DNA of 64,000 bases from Dehalococcoidia bacterium (GCA_022825855.1 JAJDWB010000019.1:248001-312000); one strand, 5' to 3'; positions 14,349 through 23,000 are shown, counted from the stretch's first letter. The notes: generated by a model from the sequence alone, not told the origin. A program made the numbers and translations.

Positions 14349-15134
14349 ATGCTGACCAAACGAATCATCGCCTGCTTCGACGTAGACGCCGGACGGGTAG
14401 TCAAGGGCGTCTCGTTCGTCGAGCTGCGCGACGCCGGCGACCCGGTCGAACTGGCCGCGCTCTACGACCATGAAGGCATCGACGAGCTCGTCTTCCTCGA
14501 CATCACCGCCTCGCACGAGGATCGCAACACGGTCGTCGACATGGTCCGCCGCACGGCCGACCGGGTCTTCATCCCCTTCACTGTCGGCGGCGGGCTGCGC
14601 TCGGACGCAGACATGATGCTGATGCTGGAGTCGGGCGCGGACAAGATCACGATCAACACCGCCGCCGTCGAGCGGCCGGAGCTGATCTCCGAAGGCGCAT
14701 ACCGCTTCGGCTCCCAGTGCATCGTGGTCGCGATCGACGCCCGCACCGAGTCCGACGGCTCGATGCAGGTCTACACCCACGGCGGCCGCCGCCCGACGGG
14801 AATCGACGCGGTCGCCTGGGCCAGGGAAGTGGTCGAGCGCGGCGCCGGCGAGATCATGCTGACCTCGATGAACACCGACGGTCACCAGGACGGCTACGAC
14901 ATTCCCCTGACCCGCGCGGTCTCCGATGCGGTCGGTGTGCCGGTGATCGCCTCTGGCGGCGCCGGCAACGCGCAGCATATGATCGACGCGATCGCGGAAG
15001 GCCGGGCCGACGCCGTGCTGGCCGCCTCGATCTTTCACTTCGGCACCCACCCGATCATGGATGTCAAGCGGCAGATGCAGGCCGCCGGCATCGCCATCCG
15101 AATGGAACACGCGGACTATGACGACGTCCTCTGA
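14349..15134 (+). CDS. hisF: Imidazole glycerol phosphate synthase, cyclase subunit HisF
   Basis: TIM-barrel cyclase that accepts ammonia from HisH and closes the imidazole ring. The N-terminal [19 protein letters not shown] carries the catalytic Asp (CFDVD), FTVGGGLRS is the phosphate-binding loop, and the second catalytic Asp lies in TSMNTDG. 261 residues, normal length. Its 3' end overlaps hisI by 17 bases. Confidence 0.97.
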   Translation: MLTKRIIACFDVDAGRVVKGVSFVELRDAGDPVELAALYDHEGIDELVFLDITASHEDRNTVVDMVRRTADRVFIPFTVGGGLRSDADMMLMLESGADKITINTAAVERPELISEGAYRFGSQCIVVAIDARTESDGSMQVYTHGGRRPTGIDAVAWAREVVERGAGEIMLTSMNTDGHQDGYDIPLTRAVSDAVGVPVIASGGAGNAQHMIDAIAEGRADAVLAASIFHFGTHPIMDVKRQMQAAGIAIRMEHADYDDVL

Positions 15135-15459
15135 AGCCGGCCTGCCGCAACTCAAGTACGACGCCAACGGCCTGATCCCGGCCATCGTGCAAGACGACGC
15201 GACCAACGAAATCCTGATGCTCGGGTACATGAACGAGCGCTCGCTCGCGATGACGCTGGAGAAGCGCCTGGTCACGTTCTGGAGCCGCAGCCGCGAGGAG
15301 TACTGGACCAAGGGCGAGACCAGCGGCAATGTGCTCGAACTGGTCGGGATCCGCAAGGACTGCGACGTCGACGCGCTGCTGGTCCGCGCCGTGCCCCACG
15401 GCCCGACCTGCCACACCGGCGCCCGCTCCTGCTTCTATCGAGACCTCGGCGAGGACTGA
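15118..15459 (+). CDS. hisI: Phosphoribosyl-AMP cyclohydrolase HisI
   Basis: Opens the adenine ring of PR-AMP, the third step of histidine synthesis. The 113-residue protein is cyclohydrolase only, with no fused HisE pyrophosphohydrolase domain. Zinc and magnesium ligands are seen in [10 protein letters not shown] and [11 protein letters not shown]. The ATG at 15118 is chosen because the family begins a few residues later ([12 protein letters not shown]); upstream in-frame codons read through hisF and look non-native. Last gene of the his cluster. Confidence 0.95.
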   Translation: MTTSSEAGLPQLKYDANGLIPAIVQDDATNEILMLGYMNERSLAMTLEKRLVTFWSRSREEYWTKGETSGNVLELVGIRKDCDVDALLVRAVPHGPTCHTGARSCFYRDLGED

Positions 15460-15499
15460 GCCTGGCCGGAGCCTTGCTCGAGCGTTGACACATGTGGAG

Positions 15500-15549
15500 T
15501 AGTAAACAGATATGTTGACATCAACCGATCTGTTGTCTAGGCTGGCTCA
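15500..15549 (+). promoter_or_regulatory. hicAB promoter and probable HicB operator
   Basis: Textbook promoter: TTGACA (15515-15520), exactly 17 bp, TAGGCT (15538-15543), then 6 bases to the hicA GTG, so the mRNA should be leaderless. An exact inverted repeat (AACAGAT and ATCTGTT) brackets the -35, and GTTGA/TCAAC half-sites sit over it. An autoregulatory HicB operator is the likely reading. Another TTGACA at 15485-15490 has no good -10. Confidence 0.75.
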
Positions 15550-15738
15550 GTGAACGCCGCTGAGCTGCGCCGCTGGCTCAAGAAGCGGGGTTGCAGCTTT
15601 GACAACCACAAGGGCGGGAGCGGCCATGTCACCGTCCGGCGCGGTCATCGCACCAGCCAGTTGCCGATGCACGGCGGACGCCACGAACTCGGCAAGGGCT
15701 TGGTCGCGAAGATCAAGAAGGACCTGGAGCTGAAGTGA
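15550..15738 (+). CDS. hicA: HicA-type mRNA interferase toxin
   Basis: 62 residues with the compact double-stranded-RNA-binding-like HicA fold. The N-terminal ELRRWLKKRGCSF resembles the E. coli HicA start (SEFRRWLESQGVD), and the catalytic His is His26 in GSGH. HicA toxins cleave mRNA when free of HicB. The downstream gene overlaps by the TGATG junction. GTG start without a ribosome-binding site, consistent with the adjacent leaderless promoter, which would keep toxin translation low. Confidence 0.85.
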   Translation: MNAAELRRWLKKRGCSFDNHKGGSGHVTVRRGHRTSQLPMHGGRHELGKGLVAKIKKDLELK

Positions 15739-16214
15739 TGCTCTCCTATCCGCTCACCCTGGAAGAGGACGACGGCACCTTGCTGGTCACGTCGCCCGAC
15801 TTTCCCGAACTGACCAGCTTCGGCGAGGACCGCGACGAAGCGATCGCGCGAGGCATCGACGCGCTCGAGGAGGCGATTGCCGCCCGGATGCACAGCCGTC
15901 TCGACGTGCCCAAGCCCTCGGCAGGCGACTACAACGCCGTGTTCGCTCCGCTGCCGAGTCTGACCGCGGTCAAGGTGATGCTCTACCAGGGCATGCGCGA
16001 CCGCGGGATCGGCAAGGCCGAGTTGGCGCGGCGCCTAGGCTGGCATCTGCCCCAGGTCGACCGCGTGCTCAACGTGCAGCACTCGTCGCGGTTGGAACAG
16101 ATGGATGCGGCGCTCGGCGCGATCGGCCTGCGCCTGGATGTCAGCGCTCGCGAGCTGAGCACCGCTCAGGGCGCGGCCGTCGCCGAGGAGGCGCCGGACT
16201 TCACGGCGCCCTGA
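15738..16214 (+). CDS. hicB: HicB-type antitoxin with C-terminal helix-turn-helix
   Basis: About 158 residues. The N-terminal half is the partial RNase H-like HicB fold that blocks HicA (SYPLTLEEDDGTLLVTSPDFPEL). The C-terminal half has a helix-turn-helix (about 88-135, GIGKAELARRLGWHLPQVDRVL) of the kind that makes E. coli HicB a DNA-binding autorepressor. The ATG at 15738 overlaps the hicA stop; a GTG three bases earlier is possible. Toxin-first order is the usual hicAB arrangement. Confidence 0.88.
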   Translation: MLSYPLTLEEDDGTLLVTSPDFPELTSFGEDRDEAIARGIDALEEAIAARMHSRLDVPKPSAGDYNAVFAPLPSLTAVKVMLYQGMRDRGIGKAELARRLGWHLPQVDRVLNVQHSSRLEQMDAALGAIGLRLDVSARELSTAQGAAVAEEAPDFTAP

Positions 16215-16230
16215 GCGACCAAGCCCATCG

Positions 16231-16443
16231 CTAGTCTTCGTCCTCGGAGATGCCGTAGCGGCGGCGGAAGCGCTCCACCCGCCCGGCGGTGTCGACGATT
16301 CGCTGCTCGCCGGTGAAGAACGGGTGGCAGGTCGAGCAGATCTCGATCCGGATGTCGGTCTTGGTCGCCCGCGTCTGCCAGCTCTGGCCGCAGCCGCAAC
16401 TGATCGTCGCGTCGACGTACTCGGGGTGGATCTCCGCCTTCAT
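16231..16443 (-). CDS. rpmE: 50S ribosomal protein L31 (zinc-binding form)
   Basis: 70 residues, with Cys16, Cys18, Cys36 and Cys39 forming the zinc site that defines the C+ paralogue. A short acidic tail ends the protein. Its ATG overlaps the rpmA TGA (ATGA), so rplU-rpmA-rpmE form one transcript. No zinc-free second copy is in the window. Confidence 0.96.
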   Translation of the reverse strand: MKAEIHPEYVDATISCGCGQSWQTRATKTDIRIEICSTCHPFFTGEQRIVDTAGRVERFRRRYGISEDED

Positions 16444-16718
16444 GCGCCCACCTCGTCGTGTTCAGCGGGGATCACCGAGACCTGCTTGCGCCGGTTGCGC
16501 GCGTAGGGCGAGAACTTGATCGTGCCGTCGGTCAGCGCGAACAGCGTGTGGTCGCGGCCCACGCCGACGTTGTCGCCCGCATGGATGCGCGTGCCCCGTT
16601 GACGCACGATGATCCCGCCGGTGCGCACCAGCTCGCCGTCGAACAGCTTCACGCCCAGTCGCTTCGAGTTGCTGTCGCGCCCGTTGCGGGACGAGCCGAC
16701 GCCTTTCTTGTGAGCCAT
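16440..16718 (-). CDS. rpmA: 50S ribosomal protein L27
   Basis: 92 residues beginning [15 protein letters not shown], whose N-terminal tail reaches the peptidyl-transferase centre. No cleavable Firmicute-type extension is present. [28 protein letters not shown] is the family core. It lies 9 bases after rplU and overlaps rpmE by 4, the widely conserved L21-L27 pairing with L31 appended. Confidence 0.97.
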   Translation of the reverse strand: MAHKKGVGSSRNGRDSNSKRLGVKLFDGELVRTGGIIVRQRGTRIHAGDNVGVGRDHTLFALTDGTIKFSPYARNRRKQVSVIPAEHDEVGA

Positions 16719-16727
16719 CGCGCTCTC

Positions 16728-17267
16728 CTACTCCTCGGATTCCTCAGTCGCGTCGTCGCCGCCGTCGCTCTCGTCGCCGGAGTCCTCAACCGCCGCCTCG
16801 GGAGCGTCGTCCTCAACCTCGGCGCTCGGCTCTTCGGTCGATGCTTCAGCCGCGGCGGGTTCGGCGACCTCCTCGACTTCTTCGACGGCCGGCGCGTCGG
16901 CGACGGGCGCGGTCCAGGTCTGCTCGCCCAGCGAGACTTCGTCCACCAGCACGGCGGTGTGCAGTTGGCGGTGACCGCGCAGGCGGCGGTAGCGGGTCTT
17001 GTTCTTGTACTTGAAGACCTGGATCTTGCGCCCGCGGCCCTGCTCGACGATCTCGCCCGAGACGCTCGCCGACTCGACCGTCGGCGTGCCCACCGCCACC
17101 TCGCCGCCGCCGCTGACCAGCAGCACCTGATCGAACCTGATCCGGTCGCCGGCCGCGCCGTCCAGCCGCTCGATCCGCAGGCGCTGACCCGGAGAAACGC
17201 GGTACTGCTTGCCGCCGGTGCGGATCACGGCATAGACATCGGTCGCGTCGGACACGTCGGTACTCAT
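16728..17267 (-). CDS. rplU: 50S ribosomal protein L21 with acidic C-terminal extension
   Basis: The first 105 or so residues are canonical L21 (YAVIRTGGKQYRVSPGQ at the start; KTRYRRLRGHRQLHTAVLV near the end of the fold). A further 70 or so residues are dominated by Glu, Ala, Asp and Ser and look disordered. Total length is 179 against about 103 in E. coli. Similar acidic tails occur on ribosomal proteins of several GC-rich phyla. Leads the rplU-rpmA-rpmE transcript. Confidence 0.95.
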   Translation of the reverse strand: MSTDVSDATDVYAVIRTGGKQYRVSPGQRLRIERLDGAAGDRIRFDQVLLVSGGGEVAVGTPTVESASVSGEIVEQGRGRKIQVFKYKNKTRYRRLRGHRQLHTAVLVDEVSLGEQTWTAPVADAPAVEEVEEVAEPAAAEASTEEPSAEVEDDAPEAAVEDSGDESDGGDDATEESEE

Positions 17268-17320
17268 GTGTGGTCTCGCATCAAACTCGGGCGCGGCAAA
17301 TCGTTACGTGTGAAGTATCC

Positions 17321-17348
17321 AGCGTAGCCAGTGCAGGGTAGGCGTCAA
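17321..17348 (-). promoter_or_regulatory. rplU-rpmA-rpmE promoter
   Basis: On the minus strand: TTGACG (17348-17343), 16 bp, TACGCT (17326-17321). A start near 17314 would give a leader of about 47 bases. No obvious L21-leader fold was recognised in it. Confidence 0.6.
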
Positions 17349-17381
17349 GCGTCCAGACGACAGAGGCTCATCGCGCGCCGT

Positions 17382-19391
17382 TCACTCGAGCGACGAACTG
17401 TTCTGGTTGCCGCCCCAGGCCAGGCCCGGCTTGGGCGGCATCAGCGGCTCGCGCTCCTCGTCCGCCTCGCCGCTGGTCGGCGCCGACGGCGGCGGCGTCG
17501 GATCAGGCGCCGGCGGCGGCGGGGTCGGCTCGGGAATCGCGTCGCCCGGCTGCCAGGCCAGGATCGCGCGCAAGTCGTCGCCCTCCAGTGTCTCCACGTC
17601 CATCAGCCGGGTCGCCAGCAGATTGAGCTGCTCGCGGTTGCGGCGCAGGATCGTGCGCGCCCGATCGCGCGCCCGGTCGATGATCTCGCGCAACTCCTCG
17701 TCGATCTGCTCGGCCACCATCTCCGAGTAGTCGCGCTGTTCGGAGATGTCCCGTCCCAGGAAGACCATCGACTCCTTCTTGCCGAACGTGCGCGCCCCCA
17801 GCCGCTCGGACATGCCCCACTGGGTGATCATCGCCCGCGCAATCTGGGTCACCTTGCTCAGGTCGTCGTGGGCGCCGGTGGTCATCTCGCCGAACACGAG
17901 CTCCTCGGCCGCGTGTCCGCCCAGGGCCGAGGACATGAAGCCCTCGTAGTAGCTCTTGCCCGCCAGCCGATGCTCGGACTCGGGCAGGTAGCGCGTGTAG
18001 CCGCCGGCCATGCCGCGCGGAACGATCGTCACCTTGTGCACCGGGTCGTGGCCGGGAATGTGCGATGCGACCAGCGCGTGGCCGGCCTCGTGGAAGGCGA
18101 CCACTTCCTTCTCCCGGCCGACCAGCAGCCGCGACTTGCGCTCGGGACCGGCCATCACGCGGTCCACCGCCTCCTCGACCTCGGCCTGGGTGATGTGCTT
18201 CTTCTGACGCCGGGCCGCAAGAATCGCCGCCTCGTTCAGCAGGTTGGCCAGCTCGGCTCCGGAGAAACCGGGCGTCTCCTTGGCGATCGTGTGCAAGTCC
18301 ACTTCCTCGGCCAGCGGCTTGCCCCGCACGTGGACGTCGAGGATGGCAACCCGGCCCTTGACGTCCGGCGCGTCGAGCACGACGCGGCGGTCGAAGCGTC
18401 CCGGCCGCAGCAGCGCCGGGTCGAGGATGTCGGGACGGTTGGTCGCAGCGACCACGATCACATTGGTGTTGGTGTCGAAACCGTCCATCTCGACCAGGAT
18501 CTGGTTGAGCGTCTGTTCGCGCTCGTCGTGCGATCCGCCCACGCCCGCGCCGCGCTGGCGGCCGACCGCGTCGATCTCGTCGACGAAGACGATGCAGGGC
18601 GCGTTGCGCTTGGCCTGCTCGAACAGGTCGCGCACGCGGCTCGCGCCGACGCCCACGAACATCTCGACGAACTCGGAACCGGAGATCGAGAAGAACGGCA
18701 CGCCGGCCTCGCCGGCGACCGCGCGGGCGATCAATGTCTTGCCCGTGCCCGGCGGTCCGACCAGCAGCACGCCGCGCGGAATCCGCGCCCCCAGCGAGGC
18801 GAAGCGCTCGGGGAACTTGAGGAACTCGACGACTTCCTGCAACTCTTCCTTGGCCTCGTCGCAGCCGGCCACGTCGTTGAACGTCACCGACGGTCGGTTG
18901 GCCGTCACCATCCGCGCCTTGCTCTTGCCGAACGACATCGCCTGCGATCCCTGGCCCTGCGCCTGGCGCAGGAAGAAGAAGATCAGGCCGACGATCAGCA
19001 GGATCGGCAGCAGATTGAAGAACAGCCCGGCAATCGTCGAACCGAACCCGCCGCCGCCGCTGATCTCCACGTCGGGGAAGCCCTGCGAGCCGACGTCGAT
19101 GCCCTCGCGCGCGAGGAACTCGAAGAAGTCGAATCCGGTCTCGGGCAGGCTGGACTCGAGCGCCGTCGCGCCGTCGCGGTACGCCAGCGTCACCTTCGAG
19201 GATGACACCTGGATCGTCTCTATCAGCCCGGTCTGGTTCTCGATCCGGTCGAGCAGCGACTCAGTGCCGCCGGCCAGCGGAATCTTGTTCGAGCCGCCGC
19301 CTCCCGAGAAGACCGAGAAGACCACCACGATCAGCACGATGAAGACCAACAGGTAGATCACGAAGCTGCGTCGGAAGCGGGTGCCACCCAT
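17382..19391 (-). CDS. ftsH: ATP-dependent zinc metalloprotease FtsH
   Basis: Membrane-anchored AAA+ protease for membrane and regulatory proteins. Two membrane helices flank a short extracytoplasmic domain (about 10-125). The AAA module has Walker A GPPGTGKT and Walker B IVFVDEID, then the second region of homology. The protease zinc site is HEAGH. The Pro/Glu-rich C-terminus is probably disordered. The start at 19391 is chosen because GAGGGA precedes it; in-frame ATGs at 19427 and 19451 are alternatives, the last having a TATGCT box about 10 bases upstream. Confidence 0.95.
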   Translation of the reverse strand: MGGTRFRRSFVIYLLVFIVLIVVVFSVFSGGGGSNKIPLAGGTESLLDRIENQTGLIETIQVSSSKVTLAYRDGATALESSLPETGFDFFEFLAREGIDVGSQGFPDVEISGGGGFGSTIAGLFFNLLPILLIVGLIFFFLRQAQGQGSQAMSFGKSKARMVTANRPSVTFNDVAGCDEAKEELQEVVEFLKFPERFASLGARIPRGVLLVGPPGTGKTLIARAVAGEAGVPFFSISGSEFVEMFVGVGASRVRDLFEQAKRNAPCIVFVDEIDAVGRQRGAGVGGSHDEREQTLNQILVEMDGFDTNTNVIVVAATNRPDILDPALLRPGRFDRRVVLDAPDVKGRVAILDVHVRGKPLAEEVDLHTIAKETPGFSGAELANLLNEAAILAARRQKKHITQAEVEEAVDRVMAGPERKSRLLVGREKEVVAFHEAGHALVASHIPGHDPVHKVTIVPRGMAGGYTRYLPESEHRLAGKSYYEGFMSSALGGHAAEELVFGEMTTGAHDDLSKVTQIARAMITQWGMSERLGARTFGKKESMVFLGRDISEQRDYSEMVAEQIDEELREIIDRARDRARTILRRNREQLNLLATRLMDVETLEGDDLRAILAWQPGDAIPEPTPPPPAPDPTPPPSAPTSGEADEEREPLMPPKPGLAWGGNQNSSSLE

Positions 19392-19765
19392 CGTCGCCGT
19401 CCCTCGATAGCGGCGCGAACCAGCCATGCGCAGCCGCGCCGGCAACTGCATCAGTCATCTCCGAGCATATCGCAACCGCAGATCGGTCCGTGTCAGCACG
19501 GCGTGAATTCCATGAACGCTCTGTCGTACATGGCCTGCAAGTCCCGCAAGACCCGCAACACCCGCAGGAGACCCCGGGACGCCGCCTCCATGTGGATACC
19601 GGGCCCAATCTGGTCGTCTCAGCAGGTGCCGTGACTTAGCCTCGAAGCATCGTCCCCGAGCTCTCGCGCCTCGGGAAGGCCTGAAGCGGAACAACAGCTC
19701 GGTGACCAGTGAACTGGACTGACTTGGACTGACTTGGACTGAACTGGACCGAAATGGGCTAGCCG
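19392..19765. other. Intergenic region between ftsH and the permease gene
   Basis: Divergent intergenic region. It holds the probable ftsH promoter (TATGCT near 19470 on the minus strand), a run of 9-base repeats around gcaagaccc (about 19537-19570), a TAGCCT box (19637-19642, plus strand) and the 10-bp repeat array listed separately. A 40-codon ATG-started frame covers the 9-base repeats but lacks a ribosome-binding site. Confidence 0.5.
19701..19760 (+). repeat. Decamer-phased tandem repeat before the permease gene
   Basis: Six consecutive 10-base units in one register, for example gaactggact (19711-19720) and gacttggact (19721-19730 and again 19731-19740). The repeat ends 5 bases before the permease TTG start. 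Function unknown; a phased protein-binding site or a bent segment is possible. Confidence 0.75.
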
Positions 19766-21547
19766 TTGAGCAACCGTAGGGTCGAACAGCCGATCCAGTA
19801 CGAACCCGAGGAGGCCTGTCCGCCGCTCGTCGCGTTGGCGGTCGGCTTCCAGGGCGCCGTACTCGTGCTCGCCCCGACCGTGCTGAACGTCGTGATTTCG
19901 TTTCGCGCGTCGGGTCTCGACGACACCTACGTCACCTGGGCCGTCTTTGCCGCCATGCTGATCTGCGCCGCAATCACGGCGCTGCAGGCGCTCCGCTTCC
20001 ACCGCTTCGGCGCCGGCCACATCGTGCTCGCCTGGCCCGCCGCCATGTACATCGCGGTCATGGTCTCGGCTGTCGATGCGGGCGGGCCCGAGACCTTCGC
20101 CAGCCTGCTCGTCATCTGCAGCCTGATTCAGATCGGGCTGGCCTGGTGGCTGCCCGCCATGCGGCGCATCGTCACGCCGGTCGTCTCCGGAACCGTGACC
20201 ATGCTGCTCGCCGTCAGCATCCTGCCGATCGCCTTCGACAGCGTCCAGTCCCTGCCCGCCGATGCCTCGACCATCTCCGGACCGGCCATCGCCGCGGCGA
20301 CCCTGGTCGCCTCCGTGATCGTCACCCTGCGCGCCAGCGGTCGCTGGCGGCTGGTCGCGCCCTTCCTCAGCCTGCTCGTCGGCTCGGCGGTCGCCGCCGC
20401 GTTCGGAGTGCTCGACGGCGATCGAATCGCCAACGCCGACTGGTTCGGCGTGCCCGAGCTGCCCGATCTGGGCTTCGAACTTTCGCCCGGCGGCGAGTTC
20501 TGGGCGCTGCTGCCCTCGTTTGCGATCCTGACCCTCGTCCTCGGCTTGAAGACGATCAGCGACGGCGTCGTGATCCAGCAGGGCTCGCGCCGGCGCCCGC
20601 GGGCGATCGATTTCCGCCGCATCCAGGGCATCGTCAGCGTCAACGGCATCGGCATGCTGCTCGCCGGACTGGCCACCACCCTGCCGACCATGGCCAACGC
20701 CTCCTACAGCCTCTCGCTGATCAACCTCACTGGCGTCGCCGCCCGCCGCGTCGGCTTCGGCGTGGCGGTGATCGTCCTCTTCCTCGCCTTCTTCTCCAAG
20801 TTTGCCGCCGTCTTGCTGACAATTCCGGGACCGGTCGTCGGCGCGTTCTTGATGCTCGCCATGGGCATGCTCTTCGTCAGCGGCTGGCAGACGATCCTGC
20901 GCGACGGTCTCGATCCGCGCCGCATGCTCGTCGTCGCCCTCGCCAGCGCCCTGGGTCTGGGCCTGCACGGTCACCCGATCATGGACGACCTCTTCGGCGA
21001 TGAGCTGGGCGGACTGTTGGGCAACGGCGTCACGATCGGCGCGCTGGTGGCGATCGTCATGACCGTCCTCTTCGACCTGTTCGGCAGCCGCCGCTCGCGC
21101 CTCGAGGTGACGCTGGACATGGCCTCGCTGCCGGCGATCGACGAGTTCCTCTCCAACCTCGCCTCAAGCTTGACCTGGGACGATCGGTCGGCGCTGCGAT
21201 TGCGTTCGGCCGGAGAGGAGACGCTGGCCACGCTGTTGGTCCAGGACGACGGCCAGGACAACGGCCAGGCCGACGCCAATCCGGACGGCGGCGAACACAC
21301 GCGCCTGAGGATCGTCGCCCGGCCGCAACCGATGATGGTCGAGCTGGAGTTCGTGGCCACGACGCGCCACGAGAACATCGAGGATCAGCTCGCATATCTG
21401 ACCGAGGAAGCCCCGATCCCGACGGCCGACGATCTCTCCTTGCGTTTGCTCTGGTACCACGCCGCCGCCGTGCGCCACCAGAAGTTCCACGGTGTCGATA
21501 TCGTCACCGTCCAGGTCGAAGGCGCTCCCGAAGCGGCGCGGACCTGA
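19766..21547 (+). CDS. NCS2-family nucleobase permease with C-terminal ATPase-like domain
   Basis: Residues 18-445 form a hydrophobic NCS2/xanthine-uracil-permease-like core with about 12-14 membrane helices; PPLVALAVGFQGAVLVLAP aligns with the usual first helix. The last 140 residues or so (about 451-593) are soluble and resemble a degenerate GHKL/HATPase fold of the anti-sigma-factor-kinase type: ALRLRSAGEETLATLL looks like an N-box helix, and LRLLWYHAAAVRHQ the terminal helix. A proton- or sodium-coupled purine/pyrimidine transporter with a cytoplasmic regulatory domain is inferred; the substrate is unknown. TTG start, chosen because the family begins about 18 residues before the first helix. 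Confidence 0.78.
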   Translation: MSNRRVEQPIQYEPEEACPPLVALAVGFQGAVLVLAPTVLNVVISFRASGLDDTYVTWAVFAAMLICAAITALQALRFHRFGAGHIVLAWPAAMYIAVMVSAVDAGGPETFASLLVICSLIQIGLAWWLPAMRRIVTPVVSGTVTMLLAVSILPIAFDSVQSLPADASTISGPAIAAATLVASVIVTLRASGRWRLVAPFLSLLVGSAVAAAFGVLDGDRIANADWFGVPELPDLGFELSPGGEFWALLPSFAILTLVLGLKTISDGVVIQQGSRRRPRAIDFRRIQGIVSVNGIGMLLAGLATTLPTMANASYSLSLINLTGVAARRVGFGVAVIVLFLAFFSKFAAVLLTIPGPVVGAFLMLAMGMLFVSGWQTILRDGLDPRRMLVVALASALGLGLHGHPIMDDLFGDELGGLLGNGVTIGALVAIVMTVLFDLFGSRRSRLEVTLDMASLPAIDEFLSNLASSLTWDDRSALRLRSAGEETLATLLVQDDGQDNGQADANPDGGEHTRLRIVARPQPMMVELEFVATTRHENIEDQLAYLTEEAPIPTADDLSLRLLWYHAAAVRHQKFHGVDIVTVQVEGAPEAART

Positions 21548-21572
21548 CATAACGCAGCGCAGGCTCTAGCCT
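21544..21572 (+). promoter_or_regulatory. rnhB leaderless promoter
   Basis: CTGACA (21544-21549), exactly 17 bp, TAGCCT (21567-21572), then 6 bases to the rnhB GTG. The -35 overlaps the stop codon of the permease gene. The start has no ribosome-binding site. Confidence 0.65.
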
Positions 21573-21578
21573 CCTGCT

Positions 21579-22235
21579 GTGCCCCCGCAACGCCCCACCC
21601 GACGACGCGAACTGCTGCACTGGCGCAACGGCGCGCGTTGTGTCGCCGGCGTCGACGAAGTCGGACGCGGGCCGCTGGCCGGACCGCTCGTCACCGCCGC
21701 CGTGGTTCTGCCCCGCGAGCGCCGCCCGGCCTGGTTGTCCAGGCTCAGGGACAGCAAGCAACTCAGCGCGCAGCGCCGCGAAGCGCTCGCTCCGCTGATT
21801 GAGGCCGAAGCCGACCACTGCGCGCTCGGCTGGGTCCACGCCGCCGAGCTCGACGAGCTGGGCCTGTCCGAGGCGCTGCGACTCTGCGTCCGCCGCAGTC
21901 TGGAGCAACTGGAGCGCTCGCCCGACATCGTCCTCGCCGACGGCCGCGACGATCTGCGGCTGCCCTGCCCGACCGAGATGATCGTCAAGGGCGACGCCGC
22001 GGTGGCCTCGATCGCGGCGGCCTCGATCGTGGCCAAGGTCGCCCGCGACCGCTGGATGATCGAACTCGACCGCCGCTATCCCGAATACGGCTTTGCCGGT
22101 CACAAGGGCTACGGCTCCCCCGGGCATCTGCGTGCCCTGCAAGAGTTCGGCCCCTGCCCCGAGCACCGCCATTCGTTCGCGCCGGTCGCCGCGCTGCGCC
22201 AGTCCCGTCTCGGTTTCGATGCCGCCGCCTCCTGA
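21579..22235 (+). CDS. rnhB: Ribonuclease HII
   Basis: Removes ribonucleotides and RNA primers from DNA-RNA hybrids. 218 residues with the type 2 RNase H acidic residues: GVDEVGRGPLAGP (Asp-Glu pair) near 26-38, VLADG for the third, and the GHKGYGSPGH motif. The basic, Pro-rich N-terminus is short. The 3' end overlaps the following yraN-like gene by 17 bases. RNase HI (rnhA) is encoded separately at about 57.3 kb. Confidence 0.96.
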   Translation: MPPQRPTRRRELLHWRNGARCVAGVDEVGRGPLAGPLVTAAVVLPRERRPAWLSRLRDSKQLSAQRREALAPLIEAEADHCALGWVHAAELDELGLSEALRLCVRRSLEQLERSPDIVLADGRDDLRLPCPTEMIVKGDAAVASIAAASIVAKVARDRWMIELDRRYPEYGFAGHKGYGSPGHLRALQEFGPCPEHRHSFAPVAALRQSRLGFDAAAS

Positions 22236-22656
22236 CCGCGGCCCGCGCAACCGGGCGCAGGACGACACGCGCAAGCGTGCTCAGGGAGAGGCGCGCAAGC
22301 GGGCGCTGGGTGAGGCGGGAGAACAACTCGCCGCCGCATATCTCGAGCAGCGCGGCTACCGCATCCTCGAGCGCAACTACCGCCGCCGCTGGGGCGAAGC
22401 TGACATCGTCGCCCTCGCCGCCGACGGCACGCACGTGATCGTCGAGGTCCGCTCCCGCAGCGACCGCCGCTATGCGGTCGAGGCGGCGCAATCGGTCGGT
22501 CCGCGCAAGCAGCGCCAACTGCTGCGCCTGGCGCACGGCCTGATCGCCGAGCAGGAGCAGGAGATCGATGTGCGCGTCGACGTGATGATCGTCGCGCCCG
22601 ACCGCAGCGGCTCGCTCTCCGTGGTCGCTCACATCGTCGACGCCATCCAGGGCTAG
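22219..22656 (+). CDS. UPF0102 (YraN-like) predicted nuclease
   Basis: 145 residues with the restriction-endonuclease-like fold of the YraN family: GEAGEQLAAAYLEQRGYRIL, then WGEADIVA and VIVEVRSRS, supplying the E...D...ExK-like acidic core (here E-V-R in place of E-V-K). The ATG at 22219 is used because the upstream in-frame codons lie in rnhB and encode unrelated residues. The rnhB-yraN pairing is common in bacteria. The biological substrate of this family is not established. Confidence 0.88.
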   Translation: MPPPPDRGPRNRAQDDTRKRAQGEARKRALGEAGEQLAAAYLEQRGYRILERNYRRRWGEADIVALAADGTHVIVEVRSRSDRRYAVEAAQSVGPRKQRQLLRLAHGLIAEQEQEIDVRVDVMIVAPDRSGSLSVVAHIVDAIQG

Positions 22657-22763
22657 CCGACAGGCGGGCCTGTTGCCTGTGACACGCTGCCATTCCGCGA
22701 AAGAACGTGCGTGCGCATACAATCGTCGAACCTCGCCAACGGCAAGCGGTCCAGGAGCGCCTC

Positions 22764-22877
22764 ATGAACCCCGCCGACCCACCCAACCTCACCCGACATG
22801 ACCCAGCGTGGGCCGACATGACTCACCCGGATCTGACCTCACTCACCCAAAATCCGACAGGATCTGACCAAATCTGA
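22764..22877 (+). CDS. Possible 37-residue peptide (low confidence)
   Basis: ATG start 6 bases after an AGGAG ribosome-binding site, itself downstream of a TACAAT -10. The peptide is polar and rich in Asp, Pro and Thr, with no hydrophobic segment and no recognised family. The same bases form the decamer array; since 10 is not a multiple of 3, the peptide is not repetitive. The reading frame may be incidental to a DNA- or RNA-level signal. Confidence 0.25.
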   Translation: MNPADPPNLTRHDPAWADMTHPDLTSLTQNPTGSDQI

Positions 22878-22880
22878 CAT
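22771..22880 (+). repeat. Decamer-phased imperfect tandem array
   Basis: Eleven consecutive 10-base units in one register, such as acccgacatg (22791-22800), ggccgacatg (22811-22820) and gatctgacca (22861-22870). Units share a central GAC or CAC core and drift gradually. This is the second of three such arrays in the window. Confidence 0.7.
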
Positions 22881-23000
22881 CCCCCGGCAGGAATTCCCAG
22901 CCCACAGCGCCGCACACCCGCAATCCAGCCGCCGGCCTCGGAAAAAGGAAGGAACGGAAGGAAAGTGAACACGCCCTAAGCTGAACGAGGACGTTCGAGC

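Larger units (their letters stand above)
22657..23000. other. Intergenic region with promoter, decamer array and possible small gene
   Basis: 344 bases. TACAAT (22718-22723) is a good -10 without a clear -35. The 10-bp array (22771-22880) and a possible 37-codon gene (22764-22877) follow. A purine-rich stretch of GGAA repeats (about 22938-22966) and a TAAGCT box near 22978 lead into the first FmdB gene. No terminator was recognised. Confidence 0.5.

Noticed and set aside
15485-15514. dif-like site near the his/hic junction
   Set aside because: The AT-rich segment lacks the paired 11-bp XerC/XerD arms with a 6-bp centre.
17331-19205. 624-codon open frame opposite ftsH
   Set aside because: Complement of ftsH; no family features.
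19511-19633. 40-codon frame covering 9-base repeats between ftsH and the permease
   Set aside because: No ribosome-binding site, no nearby -10; likely incidental although the 9-base period preserves frame.
22771-22880. Decamer arrays as a CRISPR array
   Set aside because: Units are 10 bases without spacers, and no cas genes are present.
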